Source of the DNA: Phytophthora quininea
Lineage: Eukaryota; Oomycota; Peronosporomycetes; Peronosporales; Peronosporaceae
DNA length: 64,000 nt
Direction: 5' to 3'
NCBI GenBank assembly: GCA_011947345.1
Contig: JAAVTG010000554.1
Span: forward strand, 1,674,001 to 1,738,000
Shown: one piece after another, positions 51,830 through 62,355 of the stretch
Layout: every line of letters begins with the position of its first letter
How positions within the stretch are numbered: the first letter of the stretch is position 1
Program-made: the position numbers and the translations under genes
Notes under the pieces: model-generated
The model's input: only the letters and a program-made list of their open reading frames with translations
Told to the model about the DNA's origin: nothing
The model's database searches: none

Positions 51830-52933
51830 ATGAAGCCTGGGGAGAAGCTGGTGGCGACGACGTATCGCAATGCGTACGGGACGCACTTTGAGTGCTCGTC
51901 CACGTGTGTGCTGTTGCTGGAGATGTACGCAGTGCTGGTGGTGGGCGTCTTGCTTCTGCTGTTCTTGATCCCAGTGAGATCTGGGACAATGGACCAGTCG
52001 GAGGCTCCGTTCGTGCTGTGGTTCGGCTCCCCACAAAAGAAAGAGCAAGTCGCGGAGGAGCAGCAAGCTGAAGAGCAAAGCGAAAAGAAACCTATCAGGC
52101 CGGAGAGCTACTGCAATCGATTCAGACTCTGTGTGGGGCACTGTTTGTTCCCGTCCGTCAACACGGAACTGCGCGACCAATTCCAGGCCGACCTGCGTGC
52201 GGCTTCTGCTTATGAGAGTATTCCCGAGCCACCGCTAAAGAAAAGTCGGTCGAGTGTATTCAGATCTCCGCGGTCCCTGCGACAGAGTGTCAGGTTCACC
52301 AGTGCTGGTAGCAAACGCTCGCCGCGTGCTGCGTCGGTTGGGAATGTGACGACGTCAGAGCAACTGGTCCATGCACTAGCACGTCGGCAAGCGATAGAGG
52401 AACGTCTACAACGACGACAAGAGATAGCGCAAGAGGATAAGGCTTACGAAAACCTGGCGGACGAGGAGATCCAAACGTACGAGCATCTCGAGTTTGTGCG
52501 CGAGATGTTGGACGGGATCTCACTCAAGAAGATCTGCCAAAAGAGCGGCCGAATTGTCCCGCGGACGCTGTACGTGACCCCGGATTTCTCAACCGTCTTC
52601 TGGAATCGCACTGGAACGATGAAGAGGATGACCCGGAAGAGCAGTCTGCGGACGATAATGGTCGAGCAGGTGGTCAAGGGTCTGCGAGGAAGCGCTAACG
52701 TCATGGCAAAGTCGTCATCCCAGCGAGATATTCTTTGTGTGTCCATTGGTAGTAGCGATGGCAAGTGGCTAGTTCTGTTGGCAAGGGATGTGCCCATGTG
52801 TCAACGTTTGTTCTTGGGTTTCTCGCGATATGCCGTCGATAATCGAGCCGAGCGGGAAGCTGAAGCTAAAGCGGTTAAGGAAATGCAGGCGCGAGAACCC
52901 GAAGAGCTGTTAGAAGTCGAAGAAGAGAAGTGA
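51830..52933 (+). CDS. Single-span membrane protein with a PH-like region
   Basis: Not assignable to a named family. The 367-residue frame is uninterrupted from ATG 51830. A hydrophobic helix at about 27-50 (VLLLEMYAVLVVGVLLLLFL) would anchor it. A charged, Arg/Ser-rich cytosolic linker and a coiled coil (ARRQAIEERLQRRQEIAQED) follow. A C-terminal region at about 235-345 (LDGISLKKICQKSGRIVPRT, LYVTPDFSTVFWN and SSQRDILCVSIGSSDGKWLV) has the strand pattern of a PH-like fold. The end is Glu-rich (EELLEVEEEK). Codon bias is good and no frameshift is seen, one of the few clean genes here. A lipid- or membrane-linked role is inference. Confidence 0.75.
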   Translation: MKPGEKLVATTYRNAYGTHFECSSTCVLLLEMYAVLVVGVLLLLFLIPVRSGTMDQSEAPFVLWFGSPQKKEQVAEEQQAEEQSEKKPIRPESYCNRFRLCVGHCLFPSVNTELRDQFQADLRAASAYESIPEPPLKKSRSSVFRSPRSLRQSVRFTSAGSKRSPRAASVGNVTTSEQLVHALARRQAIEERLQRRQEIAQEDKAYENLADEEIQTYEHLEFVREMLDGISLKKICQKSGRIVPRTLYVTPDFSTVFWNRTGTMKRMTRKSSLRTIMVEQVVKGLRGSANVMAKSSSQRDILCVSIGSSDGKWLVLLARDVPMCQRLFLGFSRYAVDNRAEREAEAKAVKEMQAREPEELLEVEEEK

Positions 52934-53031
52934 TGGATTTCTTCAATACATAGTGTTATTTGGTGCTGTGAAAAGCATGCTCGGTGCAAGCTTTATACTT
53001 TGTCGAAGACTCACAGCGGCCGTCTAGTCGG

Positions 53032-53889
53032 CTAGAATGCACGCAGCAATCTCGCCTTCTCCTTAGTGGTGGTTGAGCTTTTCTTGAACACGCCAAGAAC
53101 TGCCAGCAGGATGAGGATAACGAGCACGACGCACACTCCGATCAAAATGGTCAGCTTGACGTTCTTCCACCACATCTGCCGACGCAGCTTGCGTCCGGTG
53201 TTTCGGAAGACCTTGGCCTGCTCGTTGAGGTCGTTGGTCTTTTGCTCGACGACTTCCATCTTCTCCGTGTTGGATAGTACCACCTGGATGTTGTTGTGCA
53301 TGACTGTCTTGACGCCATCGACCTGGTGCATGACCTCCGAGAGCTTGTCCACCTTGGTGCGGTCGTCATAAGCACTGGCAATGTTGGCGAAGGCCTTCGC
53401 GCAGTCCTTGTCCAGCCCTCCCTATTAAAAACAGACCGAGAATCATCAGTCTATCTAGCCATTTGACAAGTCCACCACAAACGTCAAACCCACCTCTCTG
53501 CAGGTGAGTGCCTTGGAGCCGAACTTGGGCACGATCTCCTGCTGCACGGCCGAGATCATCTGAAAGGCCAGACGGATCGGATAGTCCTTGGCGGTGATGG
53601 CTGCAAACACAAGCTCGTCGTTGTCCATGGTGAAGTGGAACTTGTTGGGGTCGCAGTCGAGCGAGTGGCGGCCGTTGGGCGTGACCTGCGTCTTCCACGT
53701 TGGGGCTCGAATCACCTTGCCCAGCATCTCCTTGAACGTGTTGAAGTCTCCTTCCGAGCTGCGGTTCGCCTTGCCATCCGACGAGTGCATGTATGTGGCC
53801 ACCACCACCTTGTCGGCGGCGCGTGCAATGGCCAGGAACTTGACATTGTCGCGCGTCAGCGACGCGGTGCTTGCAGTCGCCGGCGCCAT
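53032..53889 (-). CDS. Longin-type VAMP (R-SNARE family) with Asn at the zero layer
   Basis: Vesicle SNARE for endosomal or secretory fusion. From ATG 53889 a longin domain (KFLAIARAADKVVVATYMHS; FVFAAIT-type strand LVFAAITAKDYPIRLAFQMI) is split from the SNARE motif by one intron at about 53424-53491. The SNARE helix reads VDGVKTVMHNNIQVVLSNTE, then KMEVVEQKTNDLNEQAKVFR, a WWKN juxtamembrane motif and a C-terminal anchor (LTILIGVCVVLVILILLAVL). Aligned to VAMP-type motifs, the position of the conserved Arg (VLER in VAMP2) is Asn (VLSN). About 260 aa. VAMP7-like by layout. Confidence 0.9.
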
Positions 53890-54202
53890 CGCGAAAGTCC
53901 GGTCGGTGCAACTAGTACACTGCAAGTAGCAAACAAACGCTGCAGTGATCGGACGGCGAGTCGCGCAATGCAGAGAGACCAGTCAACGCAATGCAAGGCA
54001 GCGGTTGGTTTCGCCTATGCGCTCGAGTGTCCAGCAGCAGCAGCAGCTCCAAATCGAGGAATGCCAAGTTAAGACGCTGCTCGCCTTGATATTTTTGATG
54101 GGGAAACGGCCCTTCTAGGTAAATGTGGGTTCAAAAATTACTGATTTGCAACATGCATCGCATCGAAGTTGATGCAAAGCTGCTTTACTGTCTGCTGTCT
54201 AT
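53890..54202. other. Intergenic region, no gene seen
   Basis: About 310 bp holding the VAMP promoter and the 3' region of the reductase-like gene. No supported frame or RNA gene. Confidence 0.45.
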
Positions 54203-55827
54203 CTACTCGACAGCAAAAAATGGCTGGGCGAGTTTCGAGAGCTGCTGCACTTGCTCAGACGTAAACGTCTGCGAGAATGGAAGCGAGGACGTCGATGGGA
54301 GCTGCTCCTCCAGTAGCATCATGTCCATTCCGGAGCTCAGAGACGCCATCACAGCAACTTCTTCCAGGCGGCAGTTGCCGGACGGAAGCAACTTGTGCTC
54401 CTTCCATGCGTTCATCAAATTTGCAGCGCGATCCGCGTCGACGAGCTATTCAGACAGCAAGGTAATGAATGTCAGTACTGGAGTCGAGACTTGTTTCAGA
54501 AATGGTGGATCTACGAACCTCAACAGACCCCGTAAAACACTTCAGCAGCTCGCGCATCGCCATGGAGTACGTGACGCCCAGCTCTTCGGTCTCCTTGTGT
54601 TTGCCAAAGGCCTGCACAATCGCTTCCACGCGAGGATAGATCTGCGTCTCGCGCACATACAGCCACACCTGCAGGTTGTCGAACTGGCTGTGCTGGTTGG
54701 CCAGAATGTGTGCCCACGCAACGTCTTCTGCCGGTGGCAGGTCCAGGTGCTCGTACTGCGGGCGGATGGTCTCCATATACTTCTTCTCGATAGCGATGGA
54801 GAGGTTGAAGGCAGTCTTAAGCATGAGTGCCATGTCCTCGCCAGTGACGCTCGTGTACGTCTTCAAATGGAACGGATTGCCACTCGACAGCATACTTTCT
54901 AACGGTCGATCACCAATGAGCAGCATCTCCTTCTCGCTTTGGAATTGCTTCACTGACTCCGGCAGCGGGAAGATCGGACTGCCCAAGTTGTATTGCAGTT
55001 GGAGCGACGCAAAGCGGCCAAAATCGTCCGACAGCGGCGCAAACGACTTCTCCACCAACTCTTCAAGTCGTCTTGAAGAGCCATCAAAATTGGGTAGTGC
55101 GAAGCCATAGCTCTGGGTCTTCCCGTCGCTGCAGAGCTTCTCCAGGGCGTCGCACACAGATCGCAACTTGTTCATGAGTTCATCCTGCTTAGTAGCTGCC
55201 AACGCTAACTCGTCTGGGATCTGACACACCACGTGATCCAACGCCTCCACATCCAGCTCCTTCATGGTGATATCCACGCCCTTCTCCACGTACCCTTTTG
55301 TTAATCTCTCATCTGCATCTAAAATCCAAGACAATCCCCACCTCAGCACTTTAAAACGCCATCAAAATCCCCACCAAACCACTCACTTAAATTGGACGGA
55401 TGCAGCACATTGCTGCCCAGCAGCGTAGACACCACGAAGCACTCTCTGGGGATGTCCAGGTCCTCCACCACCTCCTGCAGCACGAGCGCTTCCACATAGG
55501 CCTGTTTCTCGTCCTTCCTGACCGGAAGCAGAGGGTTCACGCTGGTCTGGATGAAATTGCTGCCGTAGGTCGACGCCAACTCCTTGCACGTATCCACACG
55601 GGGATGTCTTTGGCCCAGAGCGCCGGACTACCGATGCCTCGGCGGGTGACGCTCAAGTAGGTCGCGTTGGCGCCTCTCTCGCTGGTTCTGAGCTTCGGGT
55701 TCGCCTCCTGCAGCGGCCGCAATGACCGCACGACGAAGTCCTCGGTGGCGGGGCCTGTGGCTCGACCGACGTGCAGCTTCGCGCAGCGCAGCGGCCGCAG
55801 ATGCCTCGGCGTTGAGATGGCTCTCAT
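54203..55827 (-). CDS. Aldo/keto-reductase-like protein, probably mitochondrial and atypical
   Basis: Divergent member of the aldo/keto reductase (TIM-barrel) superfamily. ATG 55827 gives a basic presequence-like start (MRAISTPRHLRPLRCAKLHV). Barrel landmarks: GIGSPALWAKDIP, VDTCKELASTYGSNF, IPRECFVVSTLL, DHVVCQIPDELAL and KLCSDGKTQSYGFALPNF (the LxxxGKxRxxGxSNF strand). The position of the catalytic His (usually IHWP) is Gln (CQIP), so activity is doubtful. Introns at 55319-55386 and about 54447-54519. A frameshift at about 55600 fits a C4/C5 miscall. A long C-terminal extension (ALMLKTAFNLSIAIEKKYME; WLYVRETQIYPRVEAIVQAF) exceeds the usual 320 aa; about 495 aa. It shares a 103-bp promoter gap with the next gene. 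Confidence 0.7.
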
Positions 55828-55840
55828 TTTTGAAGGGCTC

Positions 55841-55856
55841 AGATTGTTAAATGAAA
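55841..55856 (-). promoter_or_regulatory. Oomycete initiator/FPR-like element
   Basis: Minus strand reads TTTCATTTAACAATCT, close to GCTCATTYYNCAWTTT, 14 bp upstream of the reductase-like ATG. Good match in the CATTT and CAAT parts. Confidence 0.5.
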
Positions 55857-55930
55857 TAGGTGTATGTAATTTGTGTGAATGTGAAGTTGATGAACACAAA
55901 TTACGTCGTTTTGTACAACGCTTCAAGATC

Positions 55931-56429
55931 ATGGGCAAGAAGAAGGAGGCGAAGCATGCGCGCGTGACACCACTGAACCAGGCGCTGAGCGACCTCACGA
56001 CAGCCAAGACAGAGGCGACGAGCTTCCCACTGCGTTCGCCGGAGGCTGCAGCGTCTGAGAGCGTCAGCAAGCGACGCAGAAACGGCGAGGGAAGGCCAGT
56101 CCATCCAGCAACAACGTTGAGGTCGTTGGCTCAGAGAGAGACATGCTGCTGCAGCTGGAGCTAAGAGAGAGGGACTGCAGATCAATTCGTCGCAGCTGGA
56201 AGTAAAGCAGCAGGAGTTGGCCAAGAAGGAGGCCGAGCTGGACCAGACGCGGAGGGACCAATTACAAACCCAACTGCAGCTCATGCAGAGAGAGCAGCAA
56301 GTGCAGGAGAGGGAGCGACTCGTGCAGCAGCGAGAGAGGCAACTACAGGACGCAGAGCAATTGTTCCGACAGAGAGAAGCTGCTTGGGCAGCCGCAGGCT
56401 ACGGTTTGGGCCGTAGTGTTCCAAACTAA
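55931..56429 (+). CDS. Hypothetical Gln/Glu-rich coiled-coil protein
   Basis: Not recognised. ATG 55931 begins MGKKKEAKHARVTPLNQALS, a basic start, then a Ser/Ala-rich linker with SKRRRNGEG (possible nuclear signal) and a long uninterrupted coiled coil from about 56140 to 56380 (AKKEAELDQTRRDQLQTQLQ; RERLVQQRERQLQDAEQLF), ending GLGRSVPN. Two 1-nt gaps, in a G run near 56090 and near 56172, are needed to join the ends. About 166 aa. Divergent partner of the reductase-like gene. Confidence 0.55.
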
Positions 56430-56485
56430 CAAGAACTGATGCATGTTTCCTTCTTTTCGTAGCAGGGAGCAGAATTTGCGGCCTT

Positions 56486-57558
56486 TTACTGTTTCATGAC
56501 GTCGTCGATGGTCTTGAGCGTGTGCTTCCACACGAGCTCCTTCATGTCGTCGGTGTGGTGCTTGGTCTTGGGCACTTCCTGTCCGTTTTGACCCAGCAAC
56601 TTCCAACCACTGGCGTAATTTTCGTTGAGCAGAGCCGACACCATGTGCTTGCCGCAGGTCTCTGGAGTGCGACCGAAGACGGCGGCGATCCCGTTCAGCG
56701 GCACTCGAGCGTACCACGGCAGTTGGTTCCCCAGACTGGTGTTGACGAATCCTGGGAACGCGTGCATGAAGACTGCGTTAGGGGCGTGCTCCGAGAAGGC
56801 TTGAGTCATGAGGTCTCTGTCGACACAACGATGTTAGAGTCTTTCTAGGGAAAACAAATCTGCAAAACGTACGAGTACTGGGTCGTGACAGCAGCACAGC
56901 GCGAACTCGAGTACGTCCGCTTGAGGTCAAGATCGTCCACGTCGATCTTGCCTCCTTCACCCGCAGAGAGGATATTCAAAACCTCACGCCAGGTCTGTTC
57001 AGGCTTTCCAGCAGGTCGTGCACCAGCATAAATCTACAAGCTCTCTGTCAGTGTTGCAGCACAGGTTTCAAGAGTATGACTGAGTAAACAGATACCTTCC
57101 GTAGTAGTGTGTGGCCATCTTGATGTCGAGACCCTCCGGCGTCTCCGTGCGAGGCTTCATCGTCATGATACCAGGACTCAGCACGACGTAGTCGAACTTC
57201 GTATCGGCGTGCTTGGTCGTGAACTTGCGGACGTCGTGCAATGAGGACACGTCCAACTTTCGTGCACAACTTCCACGTTCGGGTTGATGGTCGTGATGGT
57301 TTCTAGTAGACCATCGGGAAGCGACCGCGAGCAGAGTGTGAGTTTGGCGACAATGGGGGCCAGGTTCTTGGCGACCCCGAGGCCGATGCCGGCGGAGGCG
57401 CCGACCACGAGGGCGTGTTTGGAAGGGCCCACCATTTCGTGCTGGATCTTGAGTTCGACTTGCTCGTTGGGCGGAGGGAGGAAGAGTGAGAGCTGACCGC
57501 TCAGCAGAATGGCAACGACAACGAAGAGCCCTGCGAAAGCGACGTATCTGGTTTTCAT
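56486..57558 (-). CDS. Membrane-anchored short-chain dehydrogenase/reductase (SDR)
   Basis: NAD(P)-dependent oxidoreductase of the SDR superfamily. From ATG 57558 an N-terminal hydrophobic anchor (YVAFAGLFVVVAILLSGQLS) is followed by the Rossmann GASAGIGLGVAKNLAP (the TGxxxGxG motif), YVVLSPGIM in place of NNAG, a region corresponding to ILSAG and the active-site neighbourhood (SSRCAAVTTQYS), then LMTQAFSEHAPNAVFMHAFP and GFVNTSLGNQLPW. Introns lie at about 57032-57099 (GTATCT...TTGTAG) and 56819-56877. Gaps near 57262 and 56988 are 1 nt. The decayed copy next door keeps the intact frame at the first of these, supporting an error. About 310 aa. Substrate unknown. Confidence 0.78.
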
Positions 57559-58540
57559 GGCTCTGATATTGGAGTGAGGAGACATCGATGTCAATGAGTT
57601 CCAGATTACTTGACCACTATGAATGATTTCGCTTCGCATGGGGTCAAGTAATCCGATAAGGAGAATGACGGTGTCGAAGGCTCGGAGGAGAAATTAACGT
57701 TGTGTTCCATCGAGTTACAATCCACTTTGCTATCTACTGCTTCATGACGCCGTCGACCGTCTTGAGCATGTGCTTCCACACGAGCTCCTTCATGTCGTCG
57801 GTATGGTGCGTGGACTTGGGAACTTCCTGTCCGTCTTGACCCAGCAGCTTCCAGCCACTGGCGTAGTTTTCGTTGATCCCATGCTCTTGCCGCAGGTTTC
57901 TGGAGTGTGACCAAAGACGGTGGCGAGTCCGCTTCTCAGAATTCGAGCGTACCTGGTAGGTGCTCGCCGTTGCCAGTCCCGGAAAGGCGTGCACGAAGAC
58001 TGCATTGGGGGCGTGCTCCGAGAAGGCTTGTGTCATGAGGTCTCTGATGGTGCACCAAAGTGCTAGAAATTGCAGCCTCTCGAAAGGGAACGAAGAGCTG
58101 TAAAGCGTACGAGTACTGGGTCGAGACGGCAGCACAGCGCGAGCTCGAATACGTCCGCTTGATGTCAAGATCCTCCACGTCAATCTTGCCACCACTACCA
58201 GCAGAGAGGATATTCAAATCCTCACGCCAGGCCGATTCAGACCTTCCAGCTGGTCGTGCACCAGCATGACCACCACCACGAGTTCTCAGTGAGTACTGTG
58301 TAGGTTTCAAGAGCAGGCTTGAACGCTGCACCTTCCGTATTAGTGTGTGGCCATCTTGATGTCGAGACCCTCCGGCGGCTCCGTGCGAGGCTTCATCGTC
58401 ATGATACCAGGACTCAGCACGACGTAGTCGAACTTCGTATCGGCGTGCTTGGTCGTGAACTTGCGGACGTCGTGCAATGAGGACACGTCCAACTTCTCGT
58501 GCACAACTTCCACGTTCGGGTTGATGGTCGTGCGTCCGGA
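57092..58540. repeat. Direct duplication within the SDR pair
   Basis: About 200 bp at 57092-57298 recurs almost identically at 58331-58535. Other parts of the two genes (56480-56870 and 57735-58150) are also alike but less so. Flanking parts of the second copy are diverged or missing. Confidence 0.75.
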
Positions 58541-58625
58541 TTAATGGTCTTGATGCTAGCCCCTCAGAAGTGATCGTGAGCAAAGCGTGAACTTAATTAC
58601 AATTCTTAGCATCGACGACGAGGGC
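57734..58625 (-). pseudogene. Decayed tandem copy of the SDR gene
   Basis: Reading down from about 58625, remnants of GASAGIG-type sequence are lost. The block VVHEKLDVSSLHDVRKF is intact, as are DYVVLSPGIM and ILSAG equivalents. The C-terminal part lacks the VNTSLGNQLPW-to-PETCGK segment in part (MTQAFSEHAPNAVFVHAFPG then an out-of-frame stretch) but ends with NENYASGWKLLGQDGQEVP and VMKQ. The N-terminal membrane anchor and Rossmann glycine motif are absent. Internal deletions exceed 1 nt, so unlike most genes here this looks truly non-functional. Confidence 0.7.
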
Positions 58626-59746
58626 GTGTTTACAATGGGCCACCATGCTTCGTTATGTCTTCTGGATAGCGTGTTAGAGAGTAAGAAGTCCTCGCAGTTC
58701 GTAGCAACAACGCTTTGGCGACAAGTACAAGAATGATGGTAAACTTCAACTATCTGTCAGGTTACGTTATCGTGTGTGAGTTGATTTTCGGTTCGTGGGT
58801 GTTCAGAAGTCTTGAGCAGCTCCATGTGCATCGTTGCGCGACTGCGATAACCATAAAAAAACTACTGCAGCAGCTTCAGCAAGTAAAGTAAATTTCTACA
58901 AGTTGGAGTTCCTGTTATGTAGACTAGTCCAAACCTTCAAATCGGTGTTTACTGCAGCTCTACTCTATTGCCGATCGACTGGTGATTGAGCGTAAAAACC
59001 GGGTAGTATTTGCTCCATGCTTTGCCTTCGTCTCTTCAACTTGTGCGGAAAGGGGAGCTGCAGCGTCACGCCGCAATCCTGGCAGGATTCTGCCCGTACA
59101 GTGTGAGTACTCACGAAAGGTAGACTCATATTACAGCCGAAGTAGAATCGTCTCTTCCTGCTGAGTGTACAGTCCGCAGTAGTGACAAGGCGTTAACCCA
59201 GGCTTTTGGGACGACACACTGGCGACTAGAAACTCCAGCGGCCAAATTCCCAAGCCCTCCCAGCTGGAGGGCACGCGCGAACACCTCTGGTCACGGCGTC
59301 TTGCTGATCGGCCTTGAAGAGGTCTGGTGCTTGGGGCGTGCGATCGCGAGGGTGAGAAGTGACATCGGCCTTGAAGCGGGCGGATAATTCCAGTGGCGAG
59401 AAACAAGCCCCACTGCGAGGCAAGATTATGGTGTCGACGGACGATGGTGCAGCTCTTCAGCGAAGAGATCCCGTCGCGAAACTCGTGAAATGTCGTCTCC
59501 AGGAGCGAAACAACTTCATCGATCGAGGAGGAACATTTAATTTCCGCAATCTGTTAACCACAATTCACCCCAAGCAGCACTCGCCTTAGTTTGGAGGCCA
59601 AGTTCACCGAGCACGGTTTGTGTGACCAGCACTGTCTTCGGCGTGGTTGAAGCTAGCTTGTCCCGCCTCAGAAGCCTGCTCAAGTGCAACAATGGTGTAC
59701 AGGAGCTGCTTGGGAAGGAGACCGCTCTAGCGTCCACGACTTCAAA
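58626..59746. other. Intergenic region, no gene seen
   Basis: About 1.1 kb. Short frames on both strands, such as 59131-59423 minus and 59359-59589 plus, have no support. ATCGGCCTTGAAG occurs twice, about 60 bp apart (near 59307 and 59365). The 3' part carries the glycosidase promoter. Confidence 0.45.
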
Positions 59747-59762
59747 GCTCACTTTTCAATTC
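59747..59762 (+). promoter_or_regulatory. Oomycete initiator + flanking element
   Basis: GCTCACTTTTCAATTC matches 14 of 16 positions of GCTCATTYYNCAWTTT and lies 48 bp upstream of the GH3 start codon. This is the best core-promoter match in the window. Confidence 0.65.
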
Positions 59763-59809
59763 GCTTTCGTCTTCGCACATCGAACAAGAACAAGCAGCAA
59801 GCGCTTCAA

Positions 59810-62149
59810 GATGCTTAAGTCGTGGCTGTCCGCCGTGTGCTATGCGGCGCTGGGCGTAGCTCTGTTCAACGGCGTTGCTGCTGACGAATGGGACGCCAGG
59901 GTCGACGAGATCATGGCTAACTTCACCAACGTCGACCTCGTGGGCCAGATGACCGAGATTGCTGCGTACGGCTTGCTTAACTCGACGTACCAGCTCGACG
60001 AGGACACTGTGCGCAACTTCGCCAAGTACCATGTGGGCTCGTACCTGAGCCCTCCCATGTCGATCCTTGGAGAGATCGACGGCAAGTGGGGCTGGACCAC
60101 CGCCGAGATGCGTGCATTCGTGCAGCGCATCCAGGAGATCGCCATGGAGGAGAATGGCGGTCACCCAATGATCTACGGCACGGACTCAGCTCACGGCTGG
60201 GCCATGGTCATGGACACCGTGTATTTCGGCCAGCAGATCAACGCTGCCGCCACTTTCAACCCCGACCTGGTCTACGAACAGGGCCGTATTACCGCTCGTG
60301 ATACGCTCGCTTCGGGTATCCCATGGATCTTCGACCCGGTGCTCGACATCATGCACAACCCGCTGTGGCCGCGTGTGTATGAGACGTTCGGCGAGGACCC
60401 GCACCTGATCTCCGTCATGGGCGCTGCCATCACCCGCGGCATCCAGAGCTACAACCAGTCGGCTGCCTGCATGAAGCACTGGATCGGCTACGCCTGGAAC
60501 CCGACTGGCCACGACAAGGACGGCGTCGAAATCTCGGACTACGATCTGCTCAACTCGTACTTCCCACCGTACAAGGCTGCCGTAGACGCCGGTCTGCTTA
60601 CGGGTATGGAGAACTACATCTCCGTCAATGGTGTTCCGGTTGTCGAGAACACCAAGCTGCTCAAGACACTGCTGCGTGACGACTTGGGCTTCGATGGTCT
60701 CATGGTGACCGACTACGGTGAGATCAACCACCTGACCGAGTTCCACCGCACGGCGCGGTCGGAGAACGAAGCCACGCAGTTTTCCCTAGAGCGCACCTCC
60801 ATCGATATGAGCATGGTCGGGGAGACTTGTCGTTCACCAATGCTACGTACAAGCTGATCGAGGAGAAGCCGGAAATCGTCGACCGCCTGAAAGAATCGGT
60901 GCGTCGCATCATCAAGACCAAGCTGAAACTCGGTCTGTACGAGAACCCCATGCCTGGTGCCGAATACGTCGACATGGTCGGCAACGACGACGACGTCGCC
61001 ACTGCTCTGGATCTGGCTCGTGAGTCGACGGTGCTGCTGCAGAACAACGACAGCACGTTGCCGCTTGCCAAGGACGCTTCGGTGTTCCTGACGGGCCCTA
61101 TCTCGAACAACATCGGACGTCAATGCGGCGGTTGGACCGTTCAGGCCCAGGGTGTGTCTGGCAACGACATGTTCTCGCACGGTATCTCGGTCAAGCAGGG
61201 CTTCGAGTCGATCGCCGGCAGCGATGCTTTCACGTACTTCAACGGTTTGAACATCACCGGCAACTACACCGACGCTGACCTGGCCACTGCTAAGGAATAC
61301 GCCAGCAAGGCCGAGTACACGGTCGCTGTGATCGGCGAGGAGGTGTACGAGGAGAAGACCGGTGACATCGACGACCTAACGCTGCCTGCTGGTCAGATCG
61401 AGTACGTGAATGCGCTCGCCTCCACGGGCACCAAGGTGATTCTGGTGCTGTTCGAGGGCCGTCCGCGTCTGCTCGACAACCTTCCGGAGAACGTGTACGC
61501 TGTTATCAACGCCATGCTGTCGTGCGAACAGGGCGGCAAGGCTGTTGCTGAAATCATCTACGGTGACGTGAACCCCAGCGGTCGTATGCCGATCACGTAC
61601 CAGAAGTACACGGGCAACGTCTTGATCTCGTACCGTCACCGTGTGAGCACCCAGTGCGCCGACAGCAACTACTGCGTGCCGCAGTGGACGTTTGGCCACG
61701 GTCTCAGCTACACCAACTTCACGTACTCCGACATGGCCCTCAGCACCACCAACGTCACGTCCAGCTCCGACTCGGTCAACGTGTCCGTCACTGTCACCAA
61801 CTCTGGCAGCATTGCCGGCAAGGAGACCGTGATGCTGTTCCTGACGCAGCCGTACCGTTCGATCTCAGTCCCGGAGGTGAAGCAGCTCAAGAAGTTCCAG
61901 AAGATCGAGCTGGAGGCTGGCGCTTCGCAGACGGTGGTGTTCGAGCTGACCGCTGCCGACTGGAGCGTATACTACCCGCAGTTCGGCCAGGGCCTCAAAC
62001 TGGTCGCTGAGGACTCGGACTACGTCGTAGCGATCAAGCCGGAGACGGACTGCGACGTGTACAACGAGACTGCTGCGGCGAACCCTCTGTGCGCGACGTT
62101 CACGCTGTCCACGGGCGACTACCCGTACGGCTCGCTCGTCTATGAGTAA
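59810..62149 (+). CDS. Secreted glycoside hydrolase family 3 (beta-glucosidase/xylosidase type)
   Basis: Extracellular hydrolase that removes terminal beta-linked sugars from plant or microbial glucans. ATG 59810 starts a signal peptide (MLKSWLSAVCYAALGVALFN, cleaved near AADEW). The GH3 N-terminal barrel shows MIYGTDSAHGWAMVMDTVYF, WPRVYETFGEDPHLISVMG, CMKHWIGYAWNPTGHDKDG and GLMVTDYGEI, with the nucleophile Asp near residue 301. The C-terminal sandwich (STVLLQNNDSTLPL; GDVNPSGRMPITYQ; WTFGHGLSYTNF) and a fibronectin-III-like end (ETVMLFLTQPYRS) follow. A single frameshift at 60819-60822 fits G5 read as G4. About 779 aa, several N-glycosylation sites. The carbohydrate specificity is not clear from sequence. 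Confidence 0.92.
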
Positions 62150-62355
62150 GCTGCAAATCAAGCATCCCTTCCTTTGTCAGAGGTGGTGCCGTAAGTATGG
62201 TCTCGAGTCTCTTGAATCGAGAGAGAATAAAAGTTGTTTTGTGTCCAAAAAGTATCTTCCTCTGCCTTGTTTCCTGCGACGTGTGCACACTTGCTTTTAT
62301 AAATGATCCAAAAGTGGCATCCTTCCAGCAGACCTGCTTCCTGCTGCGCAGAACG

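Noticed and set aside
60186..62161. Several long minus-strand frames opposite the GH3 gene
   Set aside because: They are shadows of a high-GC3 gene on the other strand; no motifs and Val/His/Arg-rich translations.
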